DNA of 64,000 nt from Novacetimonas pomaceti (GTDB taxonomy: Bacteria; Pseudomonadota; Alphaproteobacteria; Acetobacterales; Acetobacteraceae), in the NCBI RefSeq assembly GCF_003207955.1, contig NZ_NOXG01000001.1, positions 1 to 64,000 on the forward strand, in the 5' to 3' direction. Numbering within the stretch: position 1 is the first letter of the stretch; each line of letters opens with the position of its first letter. The notes beneath the pieces were generated by a model. That model ran no database searches and was not told where the DNA came from. It was given only the letters and a program-made list of their open reading frames with translations. The position numbers and the translations under genes were made by a program. Below are positions 9,566-17,381 of the stretch, piece after piece.

Positions 9566-10065
9566 TTACCTATCAAAAAGTTGACATATCCGGAGGGAGT
9601 GGCTCCTAAATGTGAACACCGTATATATTATCTTCTTTTGGCATCCAATCCCCCCAAAATGAGAAAGCTGCATTTTGCGGAACCGGATGACGTCCAGGCA
9701 TGGCTTTGTGCAGCATCCCCAAAGGCGTGAGCGTGCCAACGGAGAATGTGGGGTCACCGTCATGCCCCCTGTTCTGTCCATCGTCTCAGCTATGTCGTGG
9801 CCTTATAATGCGGACTGAACCGAGATTTCGCTGCGACTGTCCTGCGGACATATGGAGGACCGGCATTTACGCATTTTTTGGCATGTGTGCTTGTGTGTGT
9901 AAATGAACAACGTTCATTTCACGCAGTGTGAATTCCCGCATGGCAGTCTGGTCAACGTCATTCATAATCCTGAATACAGATATTTTCAGAAAGATGTATG
10001 ATGCGCCATCTGATAAATATGAACGTTGTTAATTCCGCAGGGAGTCCTGCCAAGGTATAATCCGA
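9566..10065. other. Intergenic region with paired inverted motifs
   Basis: There is no supported gene in these 500 bases. It holds a 19-bp perfect palindrome at 9901–9919 and a perfect inverted copy of part of it (AACAACGTTCAT at 9906–9917, ATGAACGTTGTT at 10019–10030). The LuxR-type promoter must lie just after 9566 on the minus strand. Confidence 0.5.
9901..9919. promoter_or_regulatory. TetR-like operator palindrome
   Basis: AAATGAAC and GTTCATTT flank the three bases AAC, a perfect interrupted palindrome of the GAAC-N3-GTTC kind often bound by TetR-family repressors. A degenerate version occurs at 11983–11997, just upstream of the symporter gene that follows the TetR gene. Binding is inferred only. 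Confidence 0.4.
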
Positions 10066-10475
10066 TCACTCTGGTTCATATCCTGCGGCTCCTTTATGTG
10101 CTGAAAGATTATTCAGAATGACGACACCTCTTGGCGAGAGGCTCGGAGCGAGCATCTTTCGGGTATAGGAGGCAAACCACTCGCCGGTTACGGGGAGCAT
10201 GCCGGACAGGCGCAGTCCGTCAATGAACGTTGTGATTTTCCGGTGCCCGTGGGGCACAGACATCCGAAAGCGTGCGCCACGATGCGACCGTTTCCGCAGG
10301 CGGCCCATCTTCGTCGAGGCAGCGCCAGATCGTGCTCGGCGCAAGCGGACACCGTGTGCCGTTGCCAGTTTCTCTGCGAGTTCGACGAGGGAAATATTGG
10401 CCTGTGCGTCAATCGATGCCAACAGGAAGGCCGACCAGGCTTCAATCCGATGAGAATGGCGATCACCGCCCCGCG
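10066..10475 (-). mobile_element. IS630-family transposase relic
   Basis: Minus-strand translation gives SHRIEAWSAFLLASIDAQAN, SLVELAEKLATAHGVRLRRA, then after an internal deletion MSVPHGHRKITTFIDGLRLS, GEWFASYTRKMLAPSLSPRG and VVILNNLSAHKGAA. These blocks follow the order of IS630-type transposases: helix-turn-helix region, a strand with the catalytic region, and the DN(L)xxHKG element, here NN in place of DN. The central block with the first catalytic Asp and the C-terminus are missing, so the copy is inactive. Confidence 0.8.
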
Positions 10476-11257
10476 TCAGAGCGTGGTCAGGACCGCTTGC
10501 CTGCCACTCCGCCGGCCATCGGATGACACTCGACGAAGACGCACCAAAACGAACCGCCGTCGCATGACGGTCATCCCAGAAACAATAGCTGCAAACGTGC
10601 GACAGCGAAGATCAGCAGACAGGCCTCCGGTCATACGGGCCGGCCTCCATACCGGCGCACAGTATGAAACAGATTGCGCCCGATATGGAAATCCAAAAAC
10701 AAAACATTCAGGTCCGGGGCGTAGAGCCGCCCCCGGTGGAATATGTCACCCCCGCCGCGTGTCATCGACATCCAGGCTGCCGTGCTGCGTGTCTTCGCTG
10801 CATTGCTTGAGGCTGTATGGGCCATGGCATGTCCCGCCTCCTCGGGAAGGGGGGCAGTGCATATCGGGCAATGGCCCTCAGGATGGTGATGATGCTGTTA
10901 CATGACCTGCCATCGGAGCAGTCAGGGGGCAAGGGTCAGGAATACGGCTGGCGCCTGCATTCACAACGAATTTTATGAAGTCCTGATCCAACCCACAGTG
11001 CGAAGGGTATGGGGTGTTGCCGATGTCTCTTGGCTGTCCAGCGGATTCGCCCTAAAAACTGGCAGTGTGCACTGAAGCCGTCAGCATGACGGGAACAAAA
11101 TAGGCAATGCCAGATTTTTTCCGGACAGGATCACACATGTCAGGTATGCTCGGATTTTTCAGGCATGACTGCAATGAACCGCTTCGGATCGTATTGATTA
11201 TCTCTGCGCCTTCATCATATGGATTTGCCTGTCGAATCCGCACCATGCCCACAAGGA
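10476..11257. other. Unassigned region before the TetR gene
   Basis: About 780 bases have only ORFs without recognisable domains on either strand, including one of 220 codons (10243–10905) that runs antisense through the IS630 relic and is probably spurious. I see no RNA gene or clear terminator here. Confidence 0.4.
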
Positions 11258-11266
11258 TGACGTCCC

Positions 11267-11926
11267 ATTTCAAGAGCCTACCACAAAGGAAACGTCGCTG
11301 AAGACTTACGGATCGCCACCGTCAGGATACTGGAAACCGAACGGTTGGAAGATCTTTCAGTACGTCGTCTGACGCGGGAAGTCAGGGTCGCGCCAGCAAA
11401 TTTTTATAACCATTATGGCAGCCTGAACGATCTGCTGCTGGAAATCGCCGCGGATTATTTTGAAGTGTTCCGCGAGCAGGCAGCTCATATCAGCCGCACA
11501 TCCGCCAACCGGACGGAGGCACTGAAGCGGACCATTTTCTATTTCGTGGATTTTGCGCGCACCCACCCGCAGCTCTACCGGTTGATGTTCGGCTACATAC
11601 CCGACGCCTATACCCATCCTCGCTACCGGCAGACCGCAAGCGCAGCGTTTGAAGACCTTATGGAACTGATATACGGCTATAAAGTCTTCACCACCAGTGA
11701 CAATTTCGGTCCCAGAGACATGGCGGCGCTGGGAAGCAAGGTGCAGATCGGTTACGGCCTGTATGCCATGCTGTGCGGCCTGTCGAACCTGTTTGTGGCC
11801 AATGCTGTCGATGGCCCCTTTGCCCAATTCGGCAACCCGCGTGAAAGCATCGCCCAGTTCCTGAATGGCATTATCGATGCCTTCATCAGGGGTGACCTGC
11901 CCAAGGTTTTGGGAACGGAAACCTGA
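11267..11926 (+). CDS. TetR-family transcriptional regulator (start uncertain)
   Basis: The frame from about 11261 reads RAYHKGNVAEDLRIATVRIL then SVRRLTREVRVAPANFYNHY, a complete TetR DNA-binding domain; the C-terminal ligand domain contains a typical FVDFARTHPQLYRLMFG segment. No ATG, GTG or TTG precedes the first helix in this frame: the frame is open only back to a TGA at 11258–11260, ATT at 11267 is the only weak candidate, and the next standard start (TTG, 11345) would remove helix 1. An ATG at 11257 lies in another frame, so the 5' end may carry a frameshift. It probably represses the downstream symporter and TonB receptor genes. Confidence 0.75.
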   Translation: MSRAYHKGNVAEDLRIATVRILETERLEDLSVRRLTREVRVAPANFYNHYGSLNDLLLEIAADYFEVFREQAAHISRTSANRTEALKRTIFYFVDFARTHPQLYRLMFGYIPDAYTHPRYRQTASAAFEDLMELIYGYKVFTTSDNFGPRDMAALGSKVQIGYGLYAMLCGLSNLFVANAVDGPFAQFGNPRESIAQFLNGIIDAFIRGDLPKVLGTET

Positions 11927-11982
11927 GTCCGGGCCTCTCTTTTCCCGCCGGATGAGAGGTGATAGGGTCTCGCCCCTGAATA

Positions 11983-11997
11983 CGAACATTATTCATA
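11983..11997. promoter_or_regulatory. Possible TetR operator upstream of the symporter gene
   Basis: ACGAACATTATTCAT lies 40 bases before the symporter ATG. It resembles the perfect palindrome ATGAACAACGTTCAT at 9.9 kb in the spacing of its arms and in 11 of 15 bases. This would put the TetR protein in control of the symporter–receptor pair. The match is weak. Confidence 0.3.
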
Positions 11998-12036
11998 TTA
12001 AAGTTCAACCGACCAGAAAGGGAAGATTCTGCTGCC

Positions 12037-13395
12037 ATGGTTTCAGTTCTTCCCAATGCTTCCGATGCCCGACCGGAACTGACACGATGGAAAACATGGC
12101 TTTATGCCTTTCCTGCGCTGCCGGCGGCTTTCATCATATTGCCGATGAATATTTTCATACCTGCCTTTTATGCCAGCCATACGACCGTTACCCTGTTGCA
12201 GATTGGCACGGTGACATCGGCATGCAGGGTCATTGACGCACTGGTGGATCCGGCAATCGGTTTCATGTCTGACAGGTGCAGTGCCCGGTCCGGTGGTCGT
12301 GGCATATGGGGCGTGGCCAGTGCTGTCCTGTGCTGCATTGCACTGTACTTTCTTTTCCAGCCATCCCCGCATACGACAGTCCTGTATTACGGAATATGGG
12401 CCTTCGCACTGTATCTGGGATATTCCCTGTTTGAAATTCCCCGTTGCGCATGGGGGGCGGAACTTGGTTCGCGTCCATCCCTGCGTACACGCATCAACGC
12501 AACGGTTGGCCTGTTTACCATTGCGGGCAGCCTGATTTTCTGGCTGGTTCCTGTCATCCTGTTCCGGTTTTATGGCACGACTGGCTTCACCCAGGGGACG
12601 CTTTCCGTCATTGTCTGGTTATATGCAGCCCTTATGCTGCCTGCTGTCGTATGCGTCCTGCGGTATGTTCCCGACGCATCGTCCGTACGGACCGGCGCGC
12701 CAGCCCTGCGCGGGCTTGTGCAGTCCCTGACACGGAACCGGCCTTTCGTCCTTTACCTGCTTGCTGTCGGGCTGTGGGGGATCGGGCAGGGCATATGGTT
12801 ATCCACGACGTTCTTTTTCCTTAATGATTACCTGCGTGTGGGCAGTGCTTTTCCGTTCGTCATGATCGTGTTTTTCCTGTCCACCATTCTCGCCATTCCG
12901 GTATGGGTGCGCCTGGAACATTGGGTGGAACGTCATGACATATGGGCCATCAGCATCGTCCTGACCGTCCTGACGCGGCCACTTGCCCTCCTGCCGGATC
13001 CGGGCATGCAGAACCTGCCCGTCATCCTGCTGCTGACGGCATTGGGCGGGGCCCTGTCCGCGCCTGCAAATTTTGCGCCCGCCGCCACGCTGGGGGATGT
13101 CGTGGATTATGACATCTGGAAAACATGGACCAACAGGTCAGCTACCCTTTATGCCCTCAATACACTGGTGACCAAGGCCACCCTTGGCATAGGTGGTGGC
13201 GCGGGGTTCATCATCCTTGGCTGGGTCCATTATCATGCCGGGCAGGTAAACCACGGCCTGCCGCTGACGGGCCTGCTGTCATGCTACACCGTCCTGTGCG
13301 GCATTCCCCAACTGATCGCGGCGGCCATCATTTTTCGTTTTCCTATCGGACGACAGGAACATGCCCTGATCCGCCATCGCCTGCATGGACGCTGA
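12037..13395 (+). CDS. MFS transporter, glycoside–pentoside–hexuronide (GPH) symporter family
   Basis: This 452-residue inner-membrane protein has about 12 hydrophobic helices. The segments RVIDALVDPAIGFMSDR (about 65–81) and YDIWKTW near the start of the last third are hallmarks of the GPH/MelB family, which imports glycosides or related molecules with cations. It is followed after 24 bases by a TonB receptor, so the two may move one substrate across the outer and inner membranes. The TetR gene sits just before it. The substrate is unknown. Confidence 0.85.
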   Translation: MVSVLPNASDARPELTRWKTWLYAFPALPAAFIILPMNIFIPAFYASHTTVTLLQIGTVTSACRVIDALVDPAIGFMSDRCSARSGGRGIWGVASAVLCCIALYFLFQPSPHTTVLYYGIWAFALYLGYSLFEIPRCAWGAELGSRPSLRTRINATVGLFTIAGSLIFWLVPVILFRFYGTTGFTQGTLSVIVWLYAALMLPAVVCVLRYVPDASSVRTGAPALRGLVQSLTRNRPFVLYLLAVGLWGIGQGIWLSTTFFFLNDYLRVGSAFPFVMIVFFLSTILAIPVWVRLEHWVERHDIWAISIVLTVLTRPLALLPDPGMQNLPVILLLTALGGALSAPANFAPAATLGDVVDYDIWKTWTNRSATLYALNTLVTKATLGIGGGAGFIILGWVHYHAGQVNHGLPLTGLLSCYTVLCGIPQLIAAAIIFRFPIGRQEHALIRHRLHGR

Positions 13396-13419
13396 CATCG
13401 CCCGTATGCCTGTCCAAGA

Positions 13420-15777
13420 ATGATACCTGAATCTTCCTTTTATGGTTACAGGAAACGACAGTCCTGCAGGATACCATGGCCTGCATACATGCTTTTTTTC
13501 ATCACGTTACATTTTGTATTATGCCCCGCCAGAGCGACAACCCAATCCCCCCCAAAAAAGAATCCGAAACTTCCGGTCGCCCATCTGGCACAGGGCAGGC
13601 CGCAGGCCGAACAGATGGAAGTTACCGCCCGGCGCACCACCCAGCGGCTGTCTGACGTGCCGGCGCCCACGACCGCCATCGGTGGCCAGACCCTGCATAA
13701 TTTCGATATCCTCGATATGAAAAGCATCATGGACATGGTGCCGAACGCCGTGGTGCCGACTGATCCGCAGAATATCAATACATATATCAATATCCGCGGC
13801 ATCCGGCAGGTGGACAACAATGCCGATCCCAATTTCGGCATGTACCGCAATGGCATCTATGATGGTGGCCTGCGCACCAATCTCGGCCCACAGGTGGATG
13901 TCGCACGGGTGGAGGTCAATCCCGGCCCGCAGACGGGCCTGTATGGACGTGACGCCGTGGGCGGCGCGGTCAATGTGGTATACGCGACGCCGGAACAGAA
14001 AACCGGCGGATACCTGACCGGGTCCTATGGTAATTATGGGCGGGGTGAATTGCAGGGCGCGCTCAATGTGCCACTGTCGCGTCATTTTGCACTGCGCCTG
14101 ACGGGCTGGTACATCGACCAGCCACGGGGTTCCCTGTACAACGCCACATTACATGAATATGAGGACCGTTATCGCCAGCAGGGCCTGCGACTGGGGGCGA
14201 AATGGACACCCAGTGACAGCCTGTCCCTGACATGGATGGCGGAATATGGGGATGTTCACGGGCCGTCCCTGGCCGGTTACGCACCCGATGGCGTTGCCAA
14301 CCTGATCCAGGGCAGCGCGGCCGAAACGCCGGGTGTGGTGTATCGTGACACCCCCGACCGTTCCCACAATCATCAACTCTACCTTTCACAGGACCTGACA
14401 TACAGATCACACTGGGGCACGTTCCAGTGGCTGTCCGCCTACCGGGATTATCATCTTGATGCAGGCGAGGATGGTGACCGCACGGACCTGTCGGCGTCAT
14501 CCTATCCCCTGACATTGCAGAACCGGTTTGTCCGTCATGAAAATACACGCAATTATTATACTGAACTGCTCTGGTCTTCACCACAGGACCGACGCCTGAC
14601 CTTTATGGCGGGGGCATCCTATTTTCATGAATATTTCTCGTTCCAGCAGATATACAATACAAAAATCGACCTGAGCCTTCTGCAGGGGAGGTGGGGCAAC
14701 ATTGCCTGTGATGCGTTGCAGGGTGATCCGACATGTTCTGCCATTCCTGGTGGCCGCTTTCCCGATACCGGTGTGCAGGCGATCAGCGAATATGCCCCGG
14801 GGCCGGGATCGGGAATCGGGACGCAGTCATGGTCCGGGTTTGTTTCGTCCACGTTCCATATCACCCCGTCCCTCAACCTGACGGCGACAGCACGCTATAC
14901 ACGCGACCGGAAAACCCTGTCCTACAGGCAGTACAATAATCCCGTGAATGCGAGTGGGCGGGCCATTGCCGCCCTGTTCGGGAATGTCTATCCGGACATG
15001 TCGCTCAATGACACGGCAAGTTATGGCAACTGGAGTCCCAGCGTCGAACTGAATTACCATCCATTCCACAACATCAATCTTTATGCCCTGTACAGCAACG
15101 GCTTCCGGGCGGGTGGTTTCAGCACGACAACGACAACGGCGGCCCTGATACCGTATGGGGAAGAAACCGCGACCAATTATGAACTGGGCGGACGCACGCA
15201 ATGGCTTGACGGGCGTCTGGGCGTTAATGCCAGCCTGTTTTATATGACGCAGAAACACCTCCTGCTGGATGAGGCCGATCCACGTGCGCCTGCCGCGTTC
15301 AGTTTCTATTACCTTGCCAATGTCGGCAGCGCGAATACATACGGCGCGGAACTGTCGGCCCAGTTTGTGCTGACCCGCTGGTGGTCACTATCAGGCAATG
15401 TCGGCTGGCTGCATGCCCGTATGGCTGGTGGCCAGTCATATGGCAGCGATGTTGCCAGGCAGTCCCTGCCCGATACGCGCACATGGACAACGAACATACG
15501 ATCCGAAATGGCGTATCCCATCACATCCACCTATAACCTGCTGTTCAATGCCAATTGGCATCATGAGGCAGGTGGCGTGCTGGATATCACCAATGTTCCG
15601 TGGCATTCGCTTGATCGTCTGGACCTGACGCTGGGAATGGCGTGGAAGAAGAATCAGCTTGTCGTCTTTGCCAACAATGCCTTCAACAACCGCGTCGTGG
15701 ATTATGCGCTGACTGATGGAATCGATATCATGACCGCGCCCGCGACTTATGGAGTGCGTTTTACCGCTGCCTTTTAG
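13420..15777 (+). CDS. TonB-dependent receptor
   Basis: This 785-residue receptor has an N-terminal signal-like hydrophobic segment (about 22–40), a TonB-box-like MEVTARR near residue 68, a plug domain (LSDVPAPTTAIGGQ to GLYGRDAVGGAVNVVYATPE) and a beta-barrel ending in a C-terminal Phe (VRFTAAF), as expected for BAM-dependent insertion. It follows the GPH symporter with a 24-base gap, likely in one transcript. An IS relic abuts the stop codon. The first ATG gives a rather long n-region, so the true start may be a little downstream. The ligand is unknown; the partner hints at a glycoside-like compound. Confidence 0.9.
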   Translation: MIPESSFYGYRKRQSCRIPWPAYMLFFITLHFVLCPARATTQSPPKKNPKLPVAHLAQGRPQAEQMEVTARRTTQRLSDVPAPTTAIGGQTLHNFDILDMKSIMDMVPNAVVPTDPQNINTYINIRGIRQVDNNADPNFGMYRNGIYDGGLRTNLGPQVDVARVEVNPGPQTGLYGRDAVGGAVNVVYATPEQKTGGYLTGSYGNYGRGELQGALNVPLSRHFALRLTGWYIDQPRGSLYNATLHEYEDRYRQQGLRLGAKWTPSDSLSLTWMAEYGDVHGPSLAGYAPDGVANLIQGSAAETPGVVYRDTPDRSHNHQLYLSQDLTYRSHWGTFQWLSAYRDYHLDAGEDGDRTDLSASSYPLTLQNRFVRHENTRNYYTELLWSSPQDRRLTFMAGASYFHEYFSFQQIYNTKIDLSLLQGRWGNIACDALQGDPTCSAIPGGRFPDTGVQAISEYAPGPGSGIGTQSWSGFVSSTFHITPSLNLTATARYTRDRKTLSYRQYNNPVNASGRAIAALFGNVYPDMSLNDTASYGNWSPSVELNYHPFHNINLYALYSNGFRAGGFSTTTTTAALIPYGEETATNYELGGRTQWLDGRLGVNASLFYMTQKHLLLDEADPRAPAAFSFYYLANVGSANTYGAELSAQFVLTRWWSLSGNVGWLHARMAGGQSYGSDVARQSLPDTRTWTTNIRSEMAYPITSTYNLLFNANWHHEAGGVLDITNVPWHSLDRLDLTLGMAWKKNQLVVFANNAFNNRVVDYALTDGIDIMTAPATYGVRFTAAF

Positions 15778-16105
15778 GGCCTGTTAGACCTTGATATAGC
15801 CTGCTGTAGCAGCGATGAGGATAACGGAGGGGAAAGATGTGGCGGTCTTCTCATATCGGGTCGCGACAGCCCGCCATTCCTTGAGCCCTGCCCACAGGTT
15901 TTCGACCAGATGCGGGAGTCTGTAAGCCCGTTTCGGGCAGGCGACCTCGGGATCGTTCTTCCTTGGTAGGATGACAGGACGAGATCCGCGATTCCAGAGA
16001 TCCTCACGAAATTTGTGCGAGGCATATCCGTTTGCCGGGTTGTTCAGATACGGGTTGGTACCATGTCGAGAGTGAGCCGGAGGAGCAGTCAACCGATCGC
16101 AGAGA
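15776..16105 (-). mobile_element. IS5-type transposase C-terminal relic abutting the TonB receptor stop
   Basis: Minus-strand translation (ORF 15784–16173) yields NPANGYASHKFREDLWNRGS, PVILPRKNDPEVACPKRAYR, LPHLVENLWAGLKEWRAVAT and RYEKTATSF, the C-terminal half of an IS5-group transposase. GYASHKFREDLWNRGS and ENLWAGLKEWRAVATRYEKTA are typical. The left edge GGGCCTGTTAGACC starts within the stop codon region of the receptor, consistent with an inverted-repeat end. The N-terminal half is absent. Confidence 0.75.
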
Positions 16106-16179
16106 TATGGTTGGGAGTTTTTTTTACGGTATGAATATATGTACTTATTGGTACAAAAATTTTCGAAAGGCAACAGCGA

Positions 16180-17370
16180 TCAATTCCCGCGGTTTTCGGA
16201 AATCATCGACATGTCGGGGACATTGCTTCTGGCATATATCTGCATCCAGTACACGCTGCCCGCGGAAACCAGCAACAGGATGCATTCAACCAGAAGCAGG
16301 GTTGGAAGGTTTCCAAAGGCCACGATCTGTCCCGCAAGCCATGGCGCAACAGAAAGTCCCAATCCAGCCAGAAGGTTTACCTCGGCTATGACTTCGCCTT
16401 TTTTGTCCTGTTGCCCAATGGTGGCGAAAATAAACGGAATAACGAATGTCCATGCAAACTTGAAACTCACGATACCTGCGATGAATCCCGCCATCGTCGG
16501 CAACATCAGAATCAGCAGGGCACCAATCAGCACACCGTATCCCATGAACATTGCGCCATTTATATTGGGCCTGCGGCCGTACCAGGCTGCCAATGCCGAT
16601 CCCATGACCCCGGCGAACGCGGCGCCTGACATCAGCGCGCCGCCATGCAGGGCATTGATTCCCGCGCGTGTGCTGATCGCACCCGAAAATGTCCATACGC
16701 CACTCAGCCCCATATAGAACAGCAGGACAGCAATGCGACGCAGGAGTACGGGAAAACCTGATGAAATTGAAACATGTCCATCATTTGCGGGACGGGTCCC
16801 GGTGCCACCCCGGGCCAAAAACAGGCCCAACCAGGACAGGGCGATAAACAACATGGGCAGCAGGATGAAGTATGACCTTATCCCGTAATGCGTAAACAGC
16901 GCGGGCAGCAGGGCAAGTCCGATGACACCAGTCATGCACTGACCCAGAATATAGATGCCATAGGCTCGTCCCCTGTCCGCGCGTCTGTTGGCGCTGCTCA
17001 TCGCGACAATTCCAAGCATTGCGCTGAATGTCGCCGTAATGAGGCGCACGAACAGAAGTGCGATGAAGTAATGGAGGCACAGGATCGCGATAAGGTCGCC
17101 CATGATGACGACAGCAACCGACACCAGCACGATCAGGCGCCACGGCATGCCGGGCAGGAGCCATCGTCCCCCCAGCCCGGCAAGGCAGTAGCCCCCGAAT
17201 TCCATCGAGAAGAACAGCCCGACCCTGCGCGCATCAAGGCCGAGTTCGGTCATCAGCTGGGTGGCGATGACCGGCGCGCACAAAAGGCTTGCATTGGCCA
17301 GCCCCGCGAAGGCCGCGATGGCGATCAGTCCGCAAAGTCCTGACGTCGGGTATCTGTCCTGCTTGGGCAT
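16180..17370 (-). CDS. MFS transporter
   Basis: This 396-residue protein has about 12 hydrophobic helices and a C-terminal half with the usual MFS repeat. A sequence such as FVRLITATFSAMLGIVAMSS in the first half resembles the drug/sugar efflux groups. It is the last gene of the minus-strand operon cysteine hydrolase–GS-like–TonB receptor–MFS, 11 bases after the receptor stop, so import or export of that operon's substrate or product is likely. Direction of transport and substrate cannot be read from sequence. Confidence 0.85.
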   Translation of the reverse strand: MPKQDRYPTSGLCGLIAIAAFAGLANASLLCAPVIATQLMTELGLDARRVGLFFSMEFGGYCLAGLGGRWLLPGMPWRLIVLVSVAVVIMGDLIAILCLHYFIALLFVRLITATFSAMLGIVAMSSANRRADRGRAYGIYILGQCMTGVIGLALLPALFTHYGIRSYFILLPMLFIALSWLGLFLARGGTGTRPANDGHVSISSGFPVLLRRIAVLLFYMGLSGVWTFSGAISTRAGINALHGGALMSGAAFAGVMGSALAAWYGRRPNINGAMFMGYGVLIGALLILMLPTMAGFIAGIVSFKFAWTFVIPFIFATIGQQDKKGEVIAEVNLLAGLGLSVAPWLAGQIVAFGNLPTLLLVECILLLVSAGSVYWMQIYARSNVPDMSMISENRGN

Positions 17371-17381
17371 GGCATCATGTC

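Noticed and set aside
10243..10905. Plus-strand ORF of 220 codons
   Set aside because: It runs antisense through the IS630 relic and has Arg/Pro/Ser-rich low-information composition with no domain.
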